This document shows, in pieces, positions 20,089 to 31,203 of a stretch of DNA of 64,000 nt; within the stretch, counting starts at the first letter, position 1, and each line of letters begins with the position of its first letter. Made by a program: the position numbers and the translations under genes. The DNA is from Undaria pinnatifida (lineage: Eukaryota > Sar > Phaeophyceae > Laminariales > Alariaceae): NCBI GenBank assembly GCA_012845835.1, contig JABAKD010000002.1:15888129-15952128 (forward strand), in the 5' to 3' direction. The notes below the pieces were generated by a model that was given only the letters and a program-made list of their open reading frames with translations, did not search any database and was not told the DNA's origin.

Positions 20089-21720
20089 CTATCTTCCGGA
20101 TCTCCTCGTGTTTTCCAGGCATGAAAAGGTCCTCGTTACACGTGTAGCCGATGGTGTAAGGTCCACCAGAAGCACATCTTGGCACATCGCTATCCCAGCT
20201 GCTCTGACCGCCTCCATGATGGCCCCGGACGAGTTGCGCCCGACAACAGTATTGATCATGTCAAGGCAGTGCGCCAACTCGTCCGGTGACATGTACGGTG
20301 TCCTCCCTTCAGCAACCTTTGCGCCAGGCTCCATCTTTTTCTGCGCATACTCGAGTCGGTTCCTGGCCACCTCTACCCTCGCAGCGTAGTTGCGGTACCC
20401 CTCGAACACCTCCGTCAAGAGGGGCGTGTCGTGAAACCGGGTCGGTGACCTGGTGAAGGTCCAGAAATGCTTCAAAAACTTGTACGCCCTCCGGCATTTC
20501 GCCATAGCCTTCCGGCATTTGGCCATAGCATCTGAGTGCTCGCTGGTGGTCTGAATTTATCCAAGCTCATCGGATCGGGTAAAGGCGAGGACCTTGACGA
20601 CGGGACAGTACTTCGAAAAATGGCACCATCCCTCGTCCCCCTGCGATGACCTAGCGATCAGTGCCCTCATGGCCAAGCCATATTTTGACTCTGTCCTATC
20701 TTCCCGGGGAATACACACGGACGTCTCGTGCATATCGCATTGGCGGAGCTTGACCTCGAACGGAATTTCTCCAAGCGTAAGGGTGAGGTTTATGGATTCA
20801 CGGGTCGGAAGCCGTCCCACGCGAAACGCCGCCTGCAGTTTCTTCAGGAGGTCGTCATCCCGCACCAGCCCAGCTTTTCCACTGGCATGGCCCTTGGCGG
20901 CGCTTGATACGAAGCATCTCACAGATGTTTTGTCTCGCGCAGGTGGTTCACCAGCCTTCCATCCCCCAAAAGAAGCAAGTCCGGCGCTGTGAGTGGATCG
21001 GTGGCTTTTATGTTCTGCATGCGACCCGAGGCGATGTTTCAAACCTTCTGCGCCCGAAGAAGATCCTCTCCTTTCAGCTTGACAAATTGGTGCTGGTCAA
21101 CTTTCCGATCCACGTCGTCGTTTACGGCCTCGTGGACATCGATGTTGACGAGGTCCAGCATGACGCACATGTAGTCGATCATACTCCAGTAGGTTTCCTC
21201 GAGCGAAATGACCGTACCCTCGTCCGCCTCTGTCAGCACGTTGAGGGTGGAGTATTTGCGATCGGTTGTCGCCTTGCGACCCCACCGAATGGTATACACC
21301 CAGTATCCTCCAACCCTCTCGAAACCAACAACCGTTCCCTTTCCATTCTTGAGCGACGTCACAGTATTTTACCCACGACGACACCGTGCAGCGCCGGTTC
21401 ATCCTTCTCCATCTGGTGGAATAGTGCAGGGGAGACAGTTTCCCCAGGACACCGTTCGACACCACACTCCAGCAACGCATCCTCGATAATCTTCCTTGAC
21501 ACGTACCGAAATTCCTGATTGAATTTGACTCGCGCGTCCTCAGCCTCGCTTGATTTCTTCTGGCGAGCGGTGATATGCTTCTGCTCTTCCGGTGTCATGA
21601 GCTCGGACGTAGCACCGAAACAGGGGTGGGGAGGTGCATTTTTGTTTTTGCCAGCTTGCGTCTTGCCCTTGCGCTTGCCAGCTTTTCTCTTGCCCTCGTG
21701 CTTGCCCCTGCGCCAGCCAT
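20089..21720 (-). pseudogene. Unrecognised multidomain protein, frameshifted
   Basis: Minus-strand pieces read in order as one protein of about 500-600 residues. A Lys-rich linker ('KRKAGKRKGKTQAGKNK', near 21690-21640) leads into 'MTPEEQKHITARQKKSSEAE' (21598). Then comes a beta-rich domain with 'GTVVGFERVGGYWVYTIRWG' (near 21335), then 'LLKKLQAAFRVGRLPTRES' (near 20840), and finally a helical tail (20526-20089) with 'MINTVVGRNSSGAIMEAVR'. Stops and frame changes lie near 21362, 21039, 20910 and 20560. Clean islands between breaks show it was a real gene. I cannot name a family. Confidence 0.45.
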
Positions 21721-21734
21721 TGCCCTTGCCCCCG

Positions 21735-22493
21735 CTATCGTAGTCGATGTCGGTGTCGCTTCCACAACCATACCACGGTAGGCGATGCCGCTGTCGCTGT
21801 CGCTGCCGCTGCCTCCACCACCGCTGCCACCACCACCGTTGGTAATTCCACCATCACCGAAGCTGTTGTCGCTACCGTTGCCACCACCGCTGGTCCGCTG
21901 TCTCCACTGCCTCCGCTGCCTCCGCTGCCTCCGCTGCCTCCGCTGTTGACACCACTGTCGCTGGAGCTACCGCTGCCGCTGCCTCCACCGCTGCCTCCGC
22001 TGCCGCACTCGCTGGAAGCCTTGTGTTGGGTGCAGACTCCGGAGTTGTCCTCGACTGCATTCTCACGTCTGCGCAGGTGCTGTTGCCTATCGACTTCGTA
22101 AGTTTCTTCGCTTATGCACTGCGAGAACCCGCTGCTGGACTCGCTGCCGCTATCACCACCGCTGTCACTGTCGCCGCCGTTGTTGCCACACCTTCCAGCT
22201 TCACCGCCGCTGATGGTGTCACCGCCGCTGGCCACACCTCCGTTGTTGCCACTTCCACCAGCTTCATCACCAATTTCGCTGCCGCTGTTTCCGCCGTTAT
22301 TGCTGGACGTGCCGCTGCTGCCGTTGCCACTACTGGTGGCTTTGTTGGTTCCGCTGGGCTCAATGATGAGCTCGAAGCCTGGTGAAAATGTGAGGGTGTC
22401 GAACCGCCACGATTTGCCTTTCGTTGCCCTTGAAGATCTCCGTCTGGCCTGCTGTACAAGGCGAGGAAGTTTTATCGATTGAGAGTGAAGCAC
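21735..22493 (-). CDS. Gly/Ser-rich low-complexity ORF
   Basis: A 252-residue minus-strand ORF with a short globular N-terminus ('WRFDTLTFSPGFELIIEPSG') is followed by long Gly/Ser/Asn repeats, including GGSGGSGGSG and SDSGGDSGSES. It lies immediately upstream of the broken gene at 21720-20089. In the next frame the Gly/Ser tract continues into 'GSDTDIDYDSGGKGNGW', so the two may be one gene with a frame change near 21890-21790. Long plus-strand Pro/Leu and Ala/Val ORFs here are shadows. Confidence 0.4.
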   Translation of the reverse strand: MLHSQSIKLPRLVQQARRRSSRATKGKSWRFDTLTFSPGFELIIEPSGTNKATSSGNGSSGTSSNNGGNSGSEIGDEAGGSGNNGGVASGGDTISGGEAGRCGNNGGDSDSGGDSGSESSSGFSQCISEETYEVDRQQHLRRRENAVEDNSGVCTQHKASSECGSGGSGGGSGSGSSSDSGVNSGGSGGSGGSGGSGDSGPAVVATVATTASVMVELPTVVVAAVVEAAAATATAASPTVVWLWKRHRHRLR

Positions 22494-22559
22494 GTATTTG
22501 GGGTTGACGGACGGCTATGCGGTGTGATTGTGTGAGATTTGAACTTGAAATGGGGCATC

Positions 22560-23290
22560 AGTTTTTTTATCTCGACAGCAACTTTTGTCATCTCGGAAGC
22601 GCATGTGGTGGGGCGCGCAAGTGCGATGACACGTAAATTGTACTTGAGATGGCATCTCGATTACAAGTATTTTTCATCTCAAATGCACGTGGTGGGAGCA
22701 CAAGCGTAGTGGCGCGTGATTTGTACCTTGATTTGTACTTGAGGTGGCAGCTTTTTCACCTCGATTACGAGTTTTTTTATCTCGACTGCACGGGAAAAAA
22801 TGAATCCCACGAGCAGTATTTGCATCTCGATTGTGCATGGGGCAGGGCATGTACTGATATTTTCATCTCGATTGCACAGGAAAGAATTGCAACCACGTGG
22901 GACAGTTTTGTCATCTCGATTGTAGGTGAGGAACGGTTTGTACAAGTATTTTTAGCTCGAATGCTCATTGAAAAAAATCACACGCACGCGGGGCAGTTTT
23001 TTCATGTCGATTGCAGGTGGGGAACGGTTTGTACAAGTACGTTCAGCTCGACTGCTCATGAAAAAAAATTACAAACACGCGGGGCAATTTTTTCAGCTCG
23101 AACGCAAGTGGGGAACGGTTTGTACAAGGATTTTCATCTCGATTGCACGGGAGAGAATGGCAAGCAAGCGGGGCAATTTTTCCATCTCGAACGCATGTGG
23201 GGAACGGTTCGTACTAGTGTTTTCACCTCGATTGCACGGGAAAGAATGACAAATACATGGGGCAGTATTTTCATCTCGATTGTTCGTGGC
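22560..23290. repeat. Minisatellite array, period about 80-90 bp
   Basis: Repeated words 'ATCTCGATTGCACGGGA', 'GCGGGGCAGTTTTTTCAT' and 'GTGGGGAACGGTTTGTACAA' recur about every 80-90 bp, in roughly eight to nine diverged units. The extended ORFs across it come from repetition and are not convincing genes. Confidence 0.82.
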
Positions 23291-23474
23291 TATTTGTGCT
23301 CACGTTGAATGTTTCATCTCCCGCCCCACGCGCGCCCGAAAAGCCACCTTCCTCCGCATGGCGCGCTTCACAGACTTCGTCGTCTTGGTTGCGCCGTCAG
23401 GGTGAACGGTTGAAGGGGAACCCGACGCAGGAGAGTCGCCGAAAAAATGCCGAATGTGATGTTGAGAAAAGATC

Positions 23475-24065
23475 GTGTCCTTTGCGGTGCCACGGACAAG
23501 AGAAACCTCAGGCATGTCACCACCGGGACCAGACGAAGCTGCGGGAGAAGCCGAGGGAGACGAAGCCTCCGTGGTGCCACCGCCAGGAGAAACCGCAGGC
23601 ATGTCACCGCCGGGACATGACGAAGCTGCGGGAGAAGCCGAGGGAGACGAAGCCTCCGTGGTGCTACGGGCGGGAGAAACCGCAGGCATATCACCGTCGG
23701 AACCAGACGAAGCTGCGAGAGAAGCCGAGGGAGGCGAAGCCTCCGTTGTGTCACCGTCAGGAGAAACCGCGGGCATGTCACCGTTGGAACCAGACGACGC
23801 TGCGGGAGAAGCCGAGGGAGACGAAGCCTCCGTGGTGCCACCGTCAGGAGAAACCACATGCATGTCACCGCCAGGACCAGACGAAGCTGCGGGAGAAACC
23901 GAGAGGATCGGTGTCGAGGGAGTCGCCAACGTTTTCGTCAAGGAAACCGATTCCAGGTACTGGAGCATCTTGTACAAGGAGCGTGTCGGGCCATGGGGGG
24001 AATCGTACTGTTTCTGTTTTTACGACAACGGTAACAAAGGAAAAAGATGCAAGGAAGCATTTTGA
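23475..24065 (+). CDS. Protein with five 29-residue repeats
   Basis: Five copies of an 87-bp unit start at about 23501, 23588, 23675, 23762 and 23849. In this frame each encodes 'GETAGMSPPGPDEAAGEAEG' followed by 'DEASVV', an acidic Pro/Glu/Ala repeat. The unique tail contains 'YWSILYKERVGPWGESYCF'. Because 87 is a multiple of three, other frames on both strands are also open (282 residues on plus, 225 on minus). This frame is chosen for its globular tail, but the minus strand is not excluded. The repeats look recently amplified. Function unknown. Confidence 0.4.
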   Translation: MSFAVPRTRETSGMSPPGPDEAAGEAEGDEASVVPPPGETAGMSPPGHDEAAGEAEGDEASVVLRAGETAGISPSEPDEAAREAEGGEASVVSPSGETAGMSPLEPDDAAGEAEGDEASVVPPSGETTCMSPPGPDEAAGETERIGVEGVANVFVKETDSRYWSILYKERVGPWGESYCFCFYDNGNKGKRCKEAF

Positions 24066-24181
24066 CTACATTTCGAAGTGGGGAAGTTGGTGTTGTCTAC
24101 TGTAACGCATTTAAAACGGTTGCGGCAAAAATCAGGAGTCAGGAGTTACAAATTTCAATCCCGTGTATTTCGGGCCTGACT

Positions 24182-24840
24182 CTATACTTCAATACTTACC
24201 ATGGTGACCGTCGCCTCGAAATGGCATCTCGATGTCCACAGGATGCGGCCATTCTCCATCAAGGGGGTGCTAGAGCCGTCGGCATCCCTCAGTTCGTACT
24301 TGTCGCCGTCCACCATCTGCTGAACGATCTGCGTGCGGTTGCATACATCGAGGACAAGAGACGAACGCCGCGGAGATCCAGCCTTCCACCGCCGAGAGTC
24401 TCCTGAACCCATGAGGCCAAGTCGGGGAGATTGTCCGACTGGTGCTCAACCGGGGCATCTGTTAAGGCCTCGTCGGCCGGACTGGAGAGCATGATGTCTA
24501 CGATCTGTTCACGGCCACGTTGAAGCAGCCGTGCCATACGTGGGTTCTTCTTCGCGCCGCACAGGGCTTTCTGAACCTGTGCCGGATGAAATCTGTTGTT
24601 CACCAGGCACCACGTCATCACCGAAAGATCACCGCAGTAGTTAGCGCCGAAATTCTTCAGCCATACAGGCCCAGTTCGCGAAGAGCGCCTGTGTTTTTCT
24701 TGTTCAAAACAGTGAACCCCATGCTTTACTTTTGCATCGCGCGAGGGGAGCGGGCATGGTGACGTAGTGTCAGTGGTGTGGTGGTGAAGTTTCATCTCGA
24801 CTGCCATCTTATTGAAGTGGCACGAGGGCGGGGGAGGCAT
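24182..24840 (-). pseudogene. Unrecognised protein fragment, frameshifted
   Basis: A minus-strand ORF from 24840 has a protein-like middle ('WCLVNNRFHPAQVQKALCGA'). After a frame change near 24370 it continues as 'LVLDVCNRTQIVQQMVDGDK' to 24182. The same strand and style as the gene at 21.7-20.1 kb suggest they may once have been one locus, now separated by repeat arrays. No family is recognised. Confidence 0.35.
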
Positions 24841-24970
24841 GGTGACATAGTTTTGTTGGTGTATGGTAAGCTTTTATATTGGCTTGACATGGTGGCATGA
24901 TGACATGGTGAATAGTGTTTATTGGTGTGTGATATATAGTTCGTTGTCCTCTGAAACCACTATTTTTCCG

Positions 24971-25259
24971 ATGGATACTGAACCTGAAGTTGCTATGCTA
25001 TCGCCTACGGTCGGGCTCGAGGAAGAGGTCATTAAAATTGCGTTGGATCACAGAGTGGTAAGAACACATGAGTTTTGGAGGGCAGAGTGCATGATGAAAT
25101 TCTGCGTGATGTTAAGAAAGTGTTTGTTGACGGTGCAATCGGTTGCTCTGCTGGGGCAAAGGTCATGGATGCGTCAACTCAAGATTTTTCGGCCGTGTTT
25201 GCTAGTCTAGAGTCAAAATGTTATCCTCTGAGCTTGGGTCCTCTACTACCTGCTCCTTA
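24971..25259 (+). pseudogene. Short hypothetical fragment
   Basis: ATG near 24971 starts 'MDTEPEVAMLSPTVGLEEEV'. After a frame change near 25070 the sequence continues as 'DEILRDVKKVFVDGAIGCSA' to 25258. A GTAAGA at the junction could be an intron donor. It is too short for a family call. Confidence 0.28.
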
Positions 25260-25559
25260 ATAGTGGCGATAGGCTGTAACAGGAAAAAGCCGATGGATCA
25301 CTTCTTTCTGTATGTGTTTGTGTATATGTGCGTGAGAGTGAAATGTTCAATACCTCAAGAAATAGGCTCGACAAAGTACGAGGGGGCATGTGCAGACGCT
25401 GCGTAGGTTTTCATGCGAAATTGGTTCGTCTATATTTTGCTTTGAATATCAGTTTTCAGTAAAACGAAGTGTGGTTGCGTAGAATAATATCATCATGGAT
25501 GTATGGCATCTGTAGAAATCATGTCCCCACGGACTATATTAAGCGGTGGTTTGTACTTT

Positions 25560-26000
25560 TGTTGCGGCGGATTGACATGACGTCACATGAAATCCCGTGG
25601 CGGAATGCTTCCTAGGTCTGTATAACGCCGATCAGTCTAGAAAACGTTCTGCTCACGGCCTCAGTCCAAAAAACACACAAAACCAAACGAGGGAAAAAGG
25701 AATCTGAACTTGATCTGAAACGAGTGTGAGTGACTGCGAACCGAGCTTGAGTACAGCTATCGTTACCGTGAGGCATTGTTGGAGGTTTCATCCGGAGATC
25801 TGTTATATTGTACGAGCGCTGGGAAGAGGACTGCGTGATACGAGACTGGTGTTTGCAGGCAGCTGTTGCAACAAGCAGACGGGAGGGATCAGCCTGAAGG
25901 TAGACACGGAGGAAACGAACTAGAAGCGGTGAGAGAGTTGGGACAAGGGATTGGAGACTTGGGTACGTGTGACTAAAATAGCTCTTTATCCGTTCGTTAC
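25560..26000 (+). repeat. 5' LTR of the Ty3/gypsy element
   Basis: 441 bp, starting TGTTGCGGCGG and ending TTCGTTAC. It contains a palindromic CRE-like 'TGACGTCA' near 25577, a plausible enhancer or promoter site. It differs from the 3' LTR at about 25609 (T/C), 25703 (T/C) and 25928 (G/A). Confidence 0.93.
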
Positions 26001-26001
26001 A

Positions 26002-26019
26002 TGGGGCTTCAGCTGGGAT
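26002..26019 (+). promoter_or_regulatory. Putative primer binding site
   Basis: 'TGGGGCTTCAGCTGGGAT' begins one base after the 5' LTR. Its reverse complement ends in CCCCA, as expected of a tRNA 3' end with C at the discriminator position. The identity of the tRNA is not established. Confidence 0.55.
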
Positions 26020-28720
26020 CCGTGTGGGTTGATAGTCTCGCTTGACGCAGGTAGAAGTACGGTCGTAAATGCGCAGGTAGAAGTACAGCTGCATGCCGAG
26101 CCAATTTTGGTTGAAATAATGTATAGAATTTAGCATAGGAAAAAAGGAGTAGTCTAAAATTGAATGAAGTTTACAGGATGTTGAAGAAAATTCCATGGCA
26201 GTTCAACTCTATATTATCATGTTGAAAATCTCGCTTGTGTAGCAAAATTTCGCTTGAAGCAGCATCACGAACCCCACACGCTGCAGGACAACCACAGGCA
26301 GACAGCGCAGAAATAGAAGCAGCAGCAGTACAGCAGGCCGCATGAGTGATGAGAATCGGTGGTCGTGATCTCTAGATAGTCGAGGCGAGGAATGAGACGC
26401 TTGATACTCCATACATGATGAGGAGTCACGCGGTCCATGCTACGCACAGCAGTACATGCAGAGAGCAAACGAGATTCTCCCCGCTTTGACTGACACACTG
26501 TTTTTTTTGTATGCGCTGCAGACGAAACGTTGGTACGTAAGCATCAATGGTATAAATTGTTCCGCAAAGCATGCATTTTTTTTGCTTTCGTGCTCGTACT
26601 TACTCTTACGACGAGTACTTCTGCATTGTTGTACCAGGTATGTATGTCATCGTGCTGTATACATGCGTATCATATGTTCTGTATGTCGTTTGTGATATGC
26701 TCTTGTTTTTTTGTGCTGCACCATTTTTGACGCCAAACTGACCGGGTATACCTGCCTGAAAAAATATTTTTCGTTTGTTTGGGTACCAGTACGTACTCAA
26801 TCGATAACGGATGCATTTAGCAAGCGATGGTACAATGCGATCTCACAAGTGGAGTGTATTTGAATTTTGACAATATCCGTAAACCAAATGTTTCAAATTT
26901 TGAACTGGAAAAGACATACATGCATCCCTGCCTGCTAGTAAGCTTTGCCTAAATGCAAGTTGGGGGGGTATTTATGTAGGCAGGATGGTGAGAAGGGAGT
27001 AACATGAACTGTTGAGCCAGTAACATAATGTAGTGAAAATATTATACATCATTTGCTCATACATATACCTACTACTGCTGTATAGACTATATGGTCAAAA
27101 CAATATACGGTTGTGAGTATCGAGTATTATATGTATACGTTATTATTGGGGTTACTTGTTTGTTGCACCTTGTAAAGCACGAGAAATCCGTTGGTCTGGG
27201 GCATCAGCAATTGCTGTACGGAAGAATAGTATACAGGTTGGTCTTGCTTATTTTACCTTGTGTAGAATAGTACACAAGTTGGTATTTATACTACGCGAAA
27301 TCGTAATCTACGGGGTGGGTTATTTTTGAAAAATTTAGCAAGGGCTGACTAAGTTGTATAAAATGTAAGAAGTAGATTAAATAATACGAGACCAATAGGA
27401 CATCGGGAAAGGATTATCATCAGTGCCGATGACGAGTAAGTTCATACGTGATAAGTCACTGTAGGGATGTGCTTGCGTTCATCATACGGGTTGAAAATGA
27501 GTTCGGGTCTGTTAGTTGATCTACACTTGTTGCATACTGTGAGACGACCGTAAGGCAAGGGTTTTTTTTGCAGGCAATTTGGTTTTGGCCTTTGTGATGG
27601 GGATTTTGTGTCTTCGCAGGTTGTATAGGCACTGCAAGGTCGTTCTCACAGGTGTTTCAAGAGTAGTGATACTGCATACTGGTTCTGGTTTTTAATTTTG
27701 TATGGGGAATGTAAGCTTTTCTATAGCTGCTCTTTGTCATGCTAAGAACTTACCAGAATTGGAAACATGGTTTAGGAACATTATCATATGCGAATGGGAA
27801 GGGGGGAAGCTCGGTAAGTAAATCTTGAGGATTGTAAAGAATGCATTAATAGGGGGGAAGCTTGATGAAGACGTTGGAATTTTAAGGATCGTAAAGAATG
27901 CATTAATATTAATTAATGGAAACAAAATAATATTTCACATGTCAGTGGAGCTATACCCGACATGGGAACTACTGCATACAGTGAGTGGAGCTACATGCAG
28001 AGCTACTATACAATTCCTTCCAAGGCGCGTAGTAATTTACTACTAATAGCTATGCATGAATATATGTAGACCTTGAAACTTTATCGATTGTTGCGTTACG
28101 TATGGACGCTTATACCTCGATAGATGTTTACAAAATGATGGATTCTGCTGTTCCAAATTCGTTCAGATAGTGTGCATGAAGGATGTACAACAATGACAGA
28201 TATAGCTAATGCCTACAAATAGATTGATATGTCTTAGATACCTAAGGGATTCCATACGTTATTCTGTTGGTAAAGACGCGAGCTTTTGAAGGGCAGCATT
28301 TCCGAAGGATTACGTGTATATTATGATAAGGGGACAACTTTCAACAAACCAGGAAGGTAAATATGCATGTACTCGAAACCTTTCACCACCCCTCTTTCCC
28401 ACCCACCTCGTCCCAAGCCACTGTTTATACCCGTTTAGTGCGGACAACTTGGTGTTACTAGACTCCATCGATCCCCTGGACTCCACTCGTCTCCCTAGAC
28501 TGCATCGTTGGATACCATCTTCACCTTATACGACGCAGCTTCGTCGAGTACATCGTGTACCACGCAGCCACATCGAGTCGGTCGCATACTGCACAGCTCC
28601 TACTGCACAGCTCCATTCGTCGGATACAACACAGCGTCGTCGAGTCCGTCGTGTCATCTTACTCTACACGACAGCAAAGCGAGAGGTTTCGTCAAAGGGA
28701 AACGGGCGGCGTCCCGGGGA
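26020..28720. other. Long AT-rich leader between PBS and gag
   Basis: No convincing ORF. The base composition is clearly more AT-rich than the rest of the element from about 26150 to 28330. A 21-bp direct repeat ('GTAAAGAATGCATTAAT') occurs at about 27834 and 27892. It may be an unusually long 5' leader or an insertion of unknown type. Confidence 0.4.
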
Positions 28721-28727
28721 GGGGGGG

Positions 28728-28990
28728 GGGAGTGATTGGAGGAAATAACATGGCAGGGAGAGGGGGACCTTTTGGGGGACCTTTTGGTGCACCCTACCCG
28801 AGGGGACGGGGGGGGAGGAGTGATTGGAGGAAATAACATGGCAGGAAGAGGGGGATCTTTTTGGGGGACCTTTTTGGGGACCGTTTAGTGCACCCTACCC
28901 GAGGGGACGGGGGGGGAGGAGTGATTGGAGGAAATAACATGGCAGGAAGAGGGGGACCTTTTTGGGAACCTTTTGGTACACCTTACCCGA
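28728..28990 (+). repeat. Tandem repeat in the gag-like region
   Basis: Three units of about 86-102 bp begin near 28729, 28815 and 28917, each with 'GTGATTGGAGGAAATAACAT' followed by 'GGCAGG' and a G-rich tract. They encode 'MAGRGGPFGGPFGAPYPRG' and variants. Confidence 0.8.
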
Positions 28991-29364
28991 GGGGAGGCCC
29001 ACCACAGGGAGGCCCATCACAGAGCGGCCAGGCTGGAGGCCCACCACAGGGCGGCCGGGTTGGATGGGGTCCCAAGGGTGGTGCAGGACAAGGGGAAGCA
29101 GGACTGGCAAATCCTGTAGGAACGGGAGGCGGGTACAATCAGATATCCGCTCCCTCCCTACCGTCACCGTTTGGAATCGGAGGACAATGGGGTCCACAGA
29201 CAACCCCAAGAGAAGCACCACCGAACCCTAGATCGCGATGGGGACCTCGGATGGCGCCAAGGTCGCTGGCCAACAACAGCCAGGGTTTGCTGGCCAACAG
29301 CAGCCAGGGTTCACTGGTCAAACAACAACCAGCTGGCCAACAGCAGTCAGGGTTCACTGGTTAA
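28861..29364 (+). pseudogene. Gag-like Gly/Pro/Gln-rich region of the Ty3 element
   Basis: The frame continues from the tandem repeat with Gly/Pro-rich ('GGPPQGGPSQSGQAGGPPQ') and Gln-rich ('QQPAGQQQSGF') sequence to a stop at 29364. It has no CCHC zinc knuckle and no recognisable capsid region, so true gag is either very diverged or partly lost. Confidence 0.5.
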
Positions 29365-29404
29365 CAGCAGCCAGGGTTCAGAGAGTTCCTCTCACCGATC
29401 GGAA

Positions 29405-29903
29405 ATGGGAGCACTGCAAACTAAGACGTCACAGGTTTGGGTTCATGCAACGTTGTGGCATGCAACGAGCTCGAGCCGGCGACTTCCGATTGCGGTGCTG
29501 GTGGATACTGAGGCGGGTGGAGGAAACTACGGGTCACGGCAGTTCATCGAACCCATTGAAGAACGTGATGGTTAGGGGAAAGTCGCTGATAAATCTAACG
29601 GGAGACGGCCTACTCCGCGCAGCGAACCCAAAGAACAGCGCCGTACCCCCGATGGAAGTGGTAGGCTCGTGCTTGTTACCACTAGTCTTTGCACCGGTCG
29701 ACCAAATCTTCCGTGTGAAGTTCAGGGTGGTGAAGGGACTTCCGTATGCGATGGTGCTTGGAGCCGCGTTCATGAAGGACAATCGAAGTATCATCAGCTT
29801 CGATGGTGAGGAGGGTTTCCGGCCGACACCATCCTTAGCGTGGGTACCATTCGCCCCGAAGGAGGTCGGAGAGGCCGCGGCAGGAGCGATGTGTGATGAA
29901 TGA
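29405..29903 (+). pseudogene. Retropepsin-like protease of the Ty3 element
   Basis: The N-terminal part (to 29575) has 'LPIAVLVDTEAGGGNYGS', in which the usual DTG/DSG active-site triplet is DTE. The C-terminal part is in another frame (29560-29903) and has the flap-distal 'GLPYAMVLGAAFMKDNRSII', the LPY-x-(I/V)LG block of retropepsins. The frame change plus the Gly to Glu change make it inactive. Confidence 0.72.
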
Positions 29904-29918
29904 GACCACTATTGCGCG

Positions 29919-30595
29919 ATGAAACCGTCAACGGACGAGCAAGAACCGGAAGAATTGGAGGGACCGAAGATCCCGGCGGGGATTATGGAGTTAGGAAACT
30001 CTGTTTGGGAGGACGAAGGCACTCTGCACTGGAAACTACGCATTGCAAGAGACGTAGAGGTTCCATGTGGTACCAGTATCCAGGTAGACGCTTTTGTCAA
30101 AGGCCCTCAGCCTCAAGTGCAGCAGCTCGTAGTGGTAAAGCCAACTAACCGCTATGATTATAGCTAGGAGTGGATCTAGGAGTGCCAAGGGGGGCACAGT
30201 GGTGGTTCCCAGGTATACCACTTCAATGTTAGTTGTCGAATGTTATCCAGGATAATGTGAAGATCCAGGGGGGGCTGGTGATTGCCACGGTTTACGCTGT
30301 CAACAATTACGATCGGGAACGCATGAAGTCACTCATGAACCCGGTGTCGGAAGAACCGACAAGCCCCAAACAGGACGACGGGATCAAAAAGAAAGACAAA
30401 GGGAGACCACCGGAGCAATGCAACAAAGGGGGTGAAATCGCAGAGATTACGAGCGAAGCCCCCAAGGTGGACCTGGGAGAGGCCAACTTCGGACAGCTCA
30501 GTCCGAGCGAAAAGGACACATTGATGGGCATTCTCAACGAGTACATCGACGTGTTCCCGGTCAACCCCAAGAGTGCCCTTGCGACTGGAGCTCAA
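29919..30595 (+). pseudogene. Protease-RT connector of the Ty3 element
   Basis: Two open pieces (29919-30167 and 30233-30590), separated by a stop and a frame change, encode a beta-rich segment ('GTLHWKLRIARDVEVPCGTS') and an acidic linker. They end 'LSPSEKDTLMGILNEYIDVF', the usual helix just before Ty3 RT. No separate enzyme is expected. Confidence 0.55.
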
Positions 30596-31195
30596 AGATC
30601 CCAACGTCAAGCCATACGTGGCGCCCATTCGACACTACAGCCCGGAACAGCGCGAGATGATTCAGACTGAGGTGGTGAAACTCCTGAAGAATGGATCTAT
30701 TCAGGAATCAACTTCCGAGTGGGCCGCCAATTGTTCGACGGTTCGCAAGAAAGATGGGACAGTGCGGATTGTACAGGATTTTCGAGGTATCAATGCGCTT
30801 CTCAAATCACAGAGTGGTGGACTCGGAGACTTGCAGCATATTATGGATGAGATGGAAGGGTCGAAGTATTTCTCTAGCATCGATCTAGCTTCAGGATTCT
30901 TACAGCTCGAGATCCATGAGGATGATCGACACCTGACGGCATTTCGAGACGCTGACGGAAAGCTGTACGAATACGTTCGCTGCGGCTTCGGGTTGAAGAC
31001 AGTGCCTTCGGCGTTTGCCAACTACGTTGGAGGGCGACTGTTAACCGTCAAGGATAGGGGAATCAAGAATTGGTTGGACGACATCGACATCCCGTCGAAA
31101 ACCCTTGAAGGTCAGTGGGTACTGCTGCGAAACACGTTAAGAGTGTCTAAGGCAAGGACGTTTAACCGCAAATCTTCAGAAATCGCATTTCTGTC
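30573..31195 (+). pseudogene. Reverse transcriptase (fingers/palm) of the Ty3 element
   Basis: The frame contains Ty3 RT blocks: 'NCSTVRKKDGTVRIVQDFRG', 'SSIDLASGFLQLEIHEDDR' with the first catalytic Asp, and the YxDD box as 'NWLDDIDIPS' (Tyr replaced by Trp). Coding then shifts frame near 31195 into the thumb and RNase H. RT copies the element's RNA into DNA; this copy is broken downstream. Confidence 0.88.
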
Positions 31196-31203
31196 AGTCG
31201 GTC

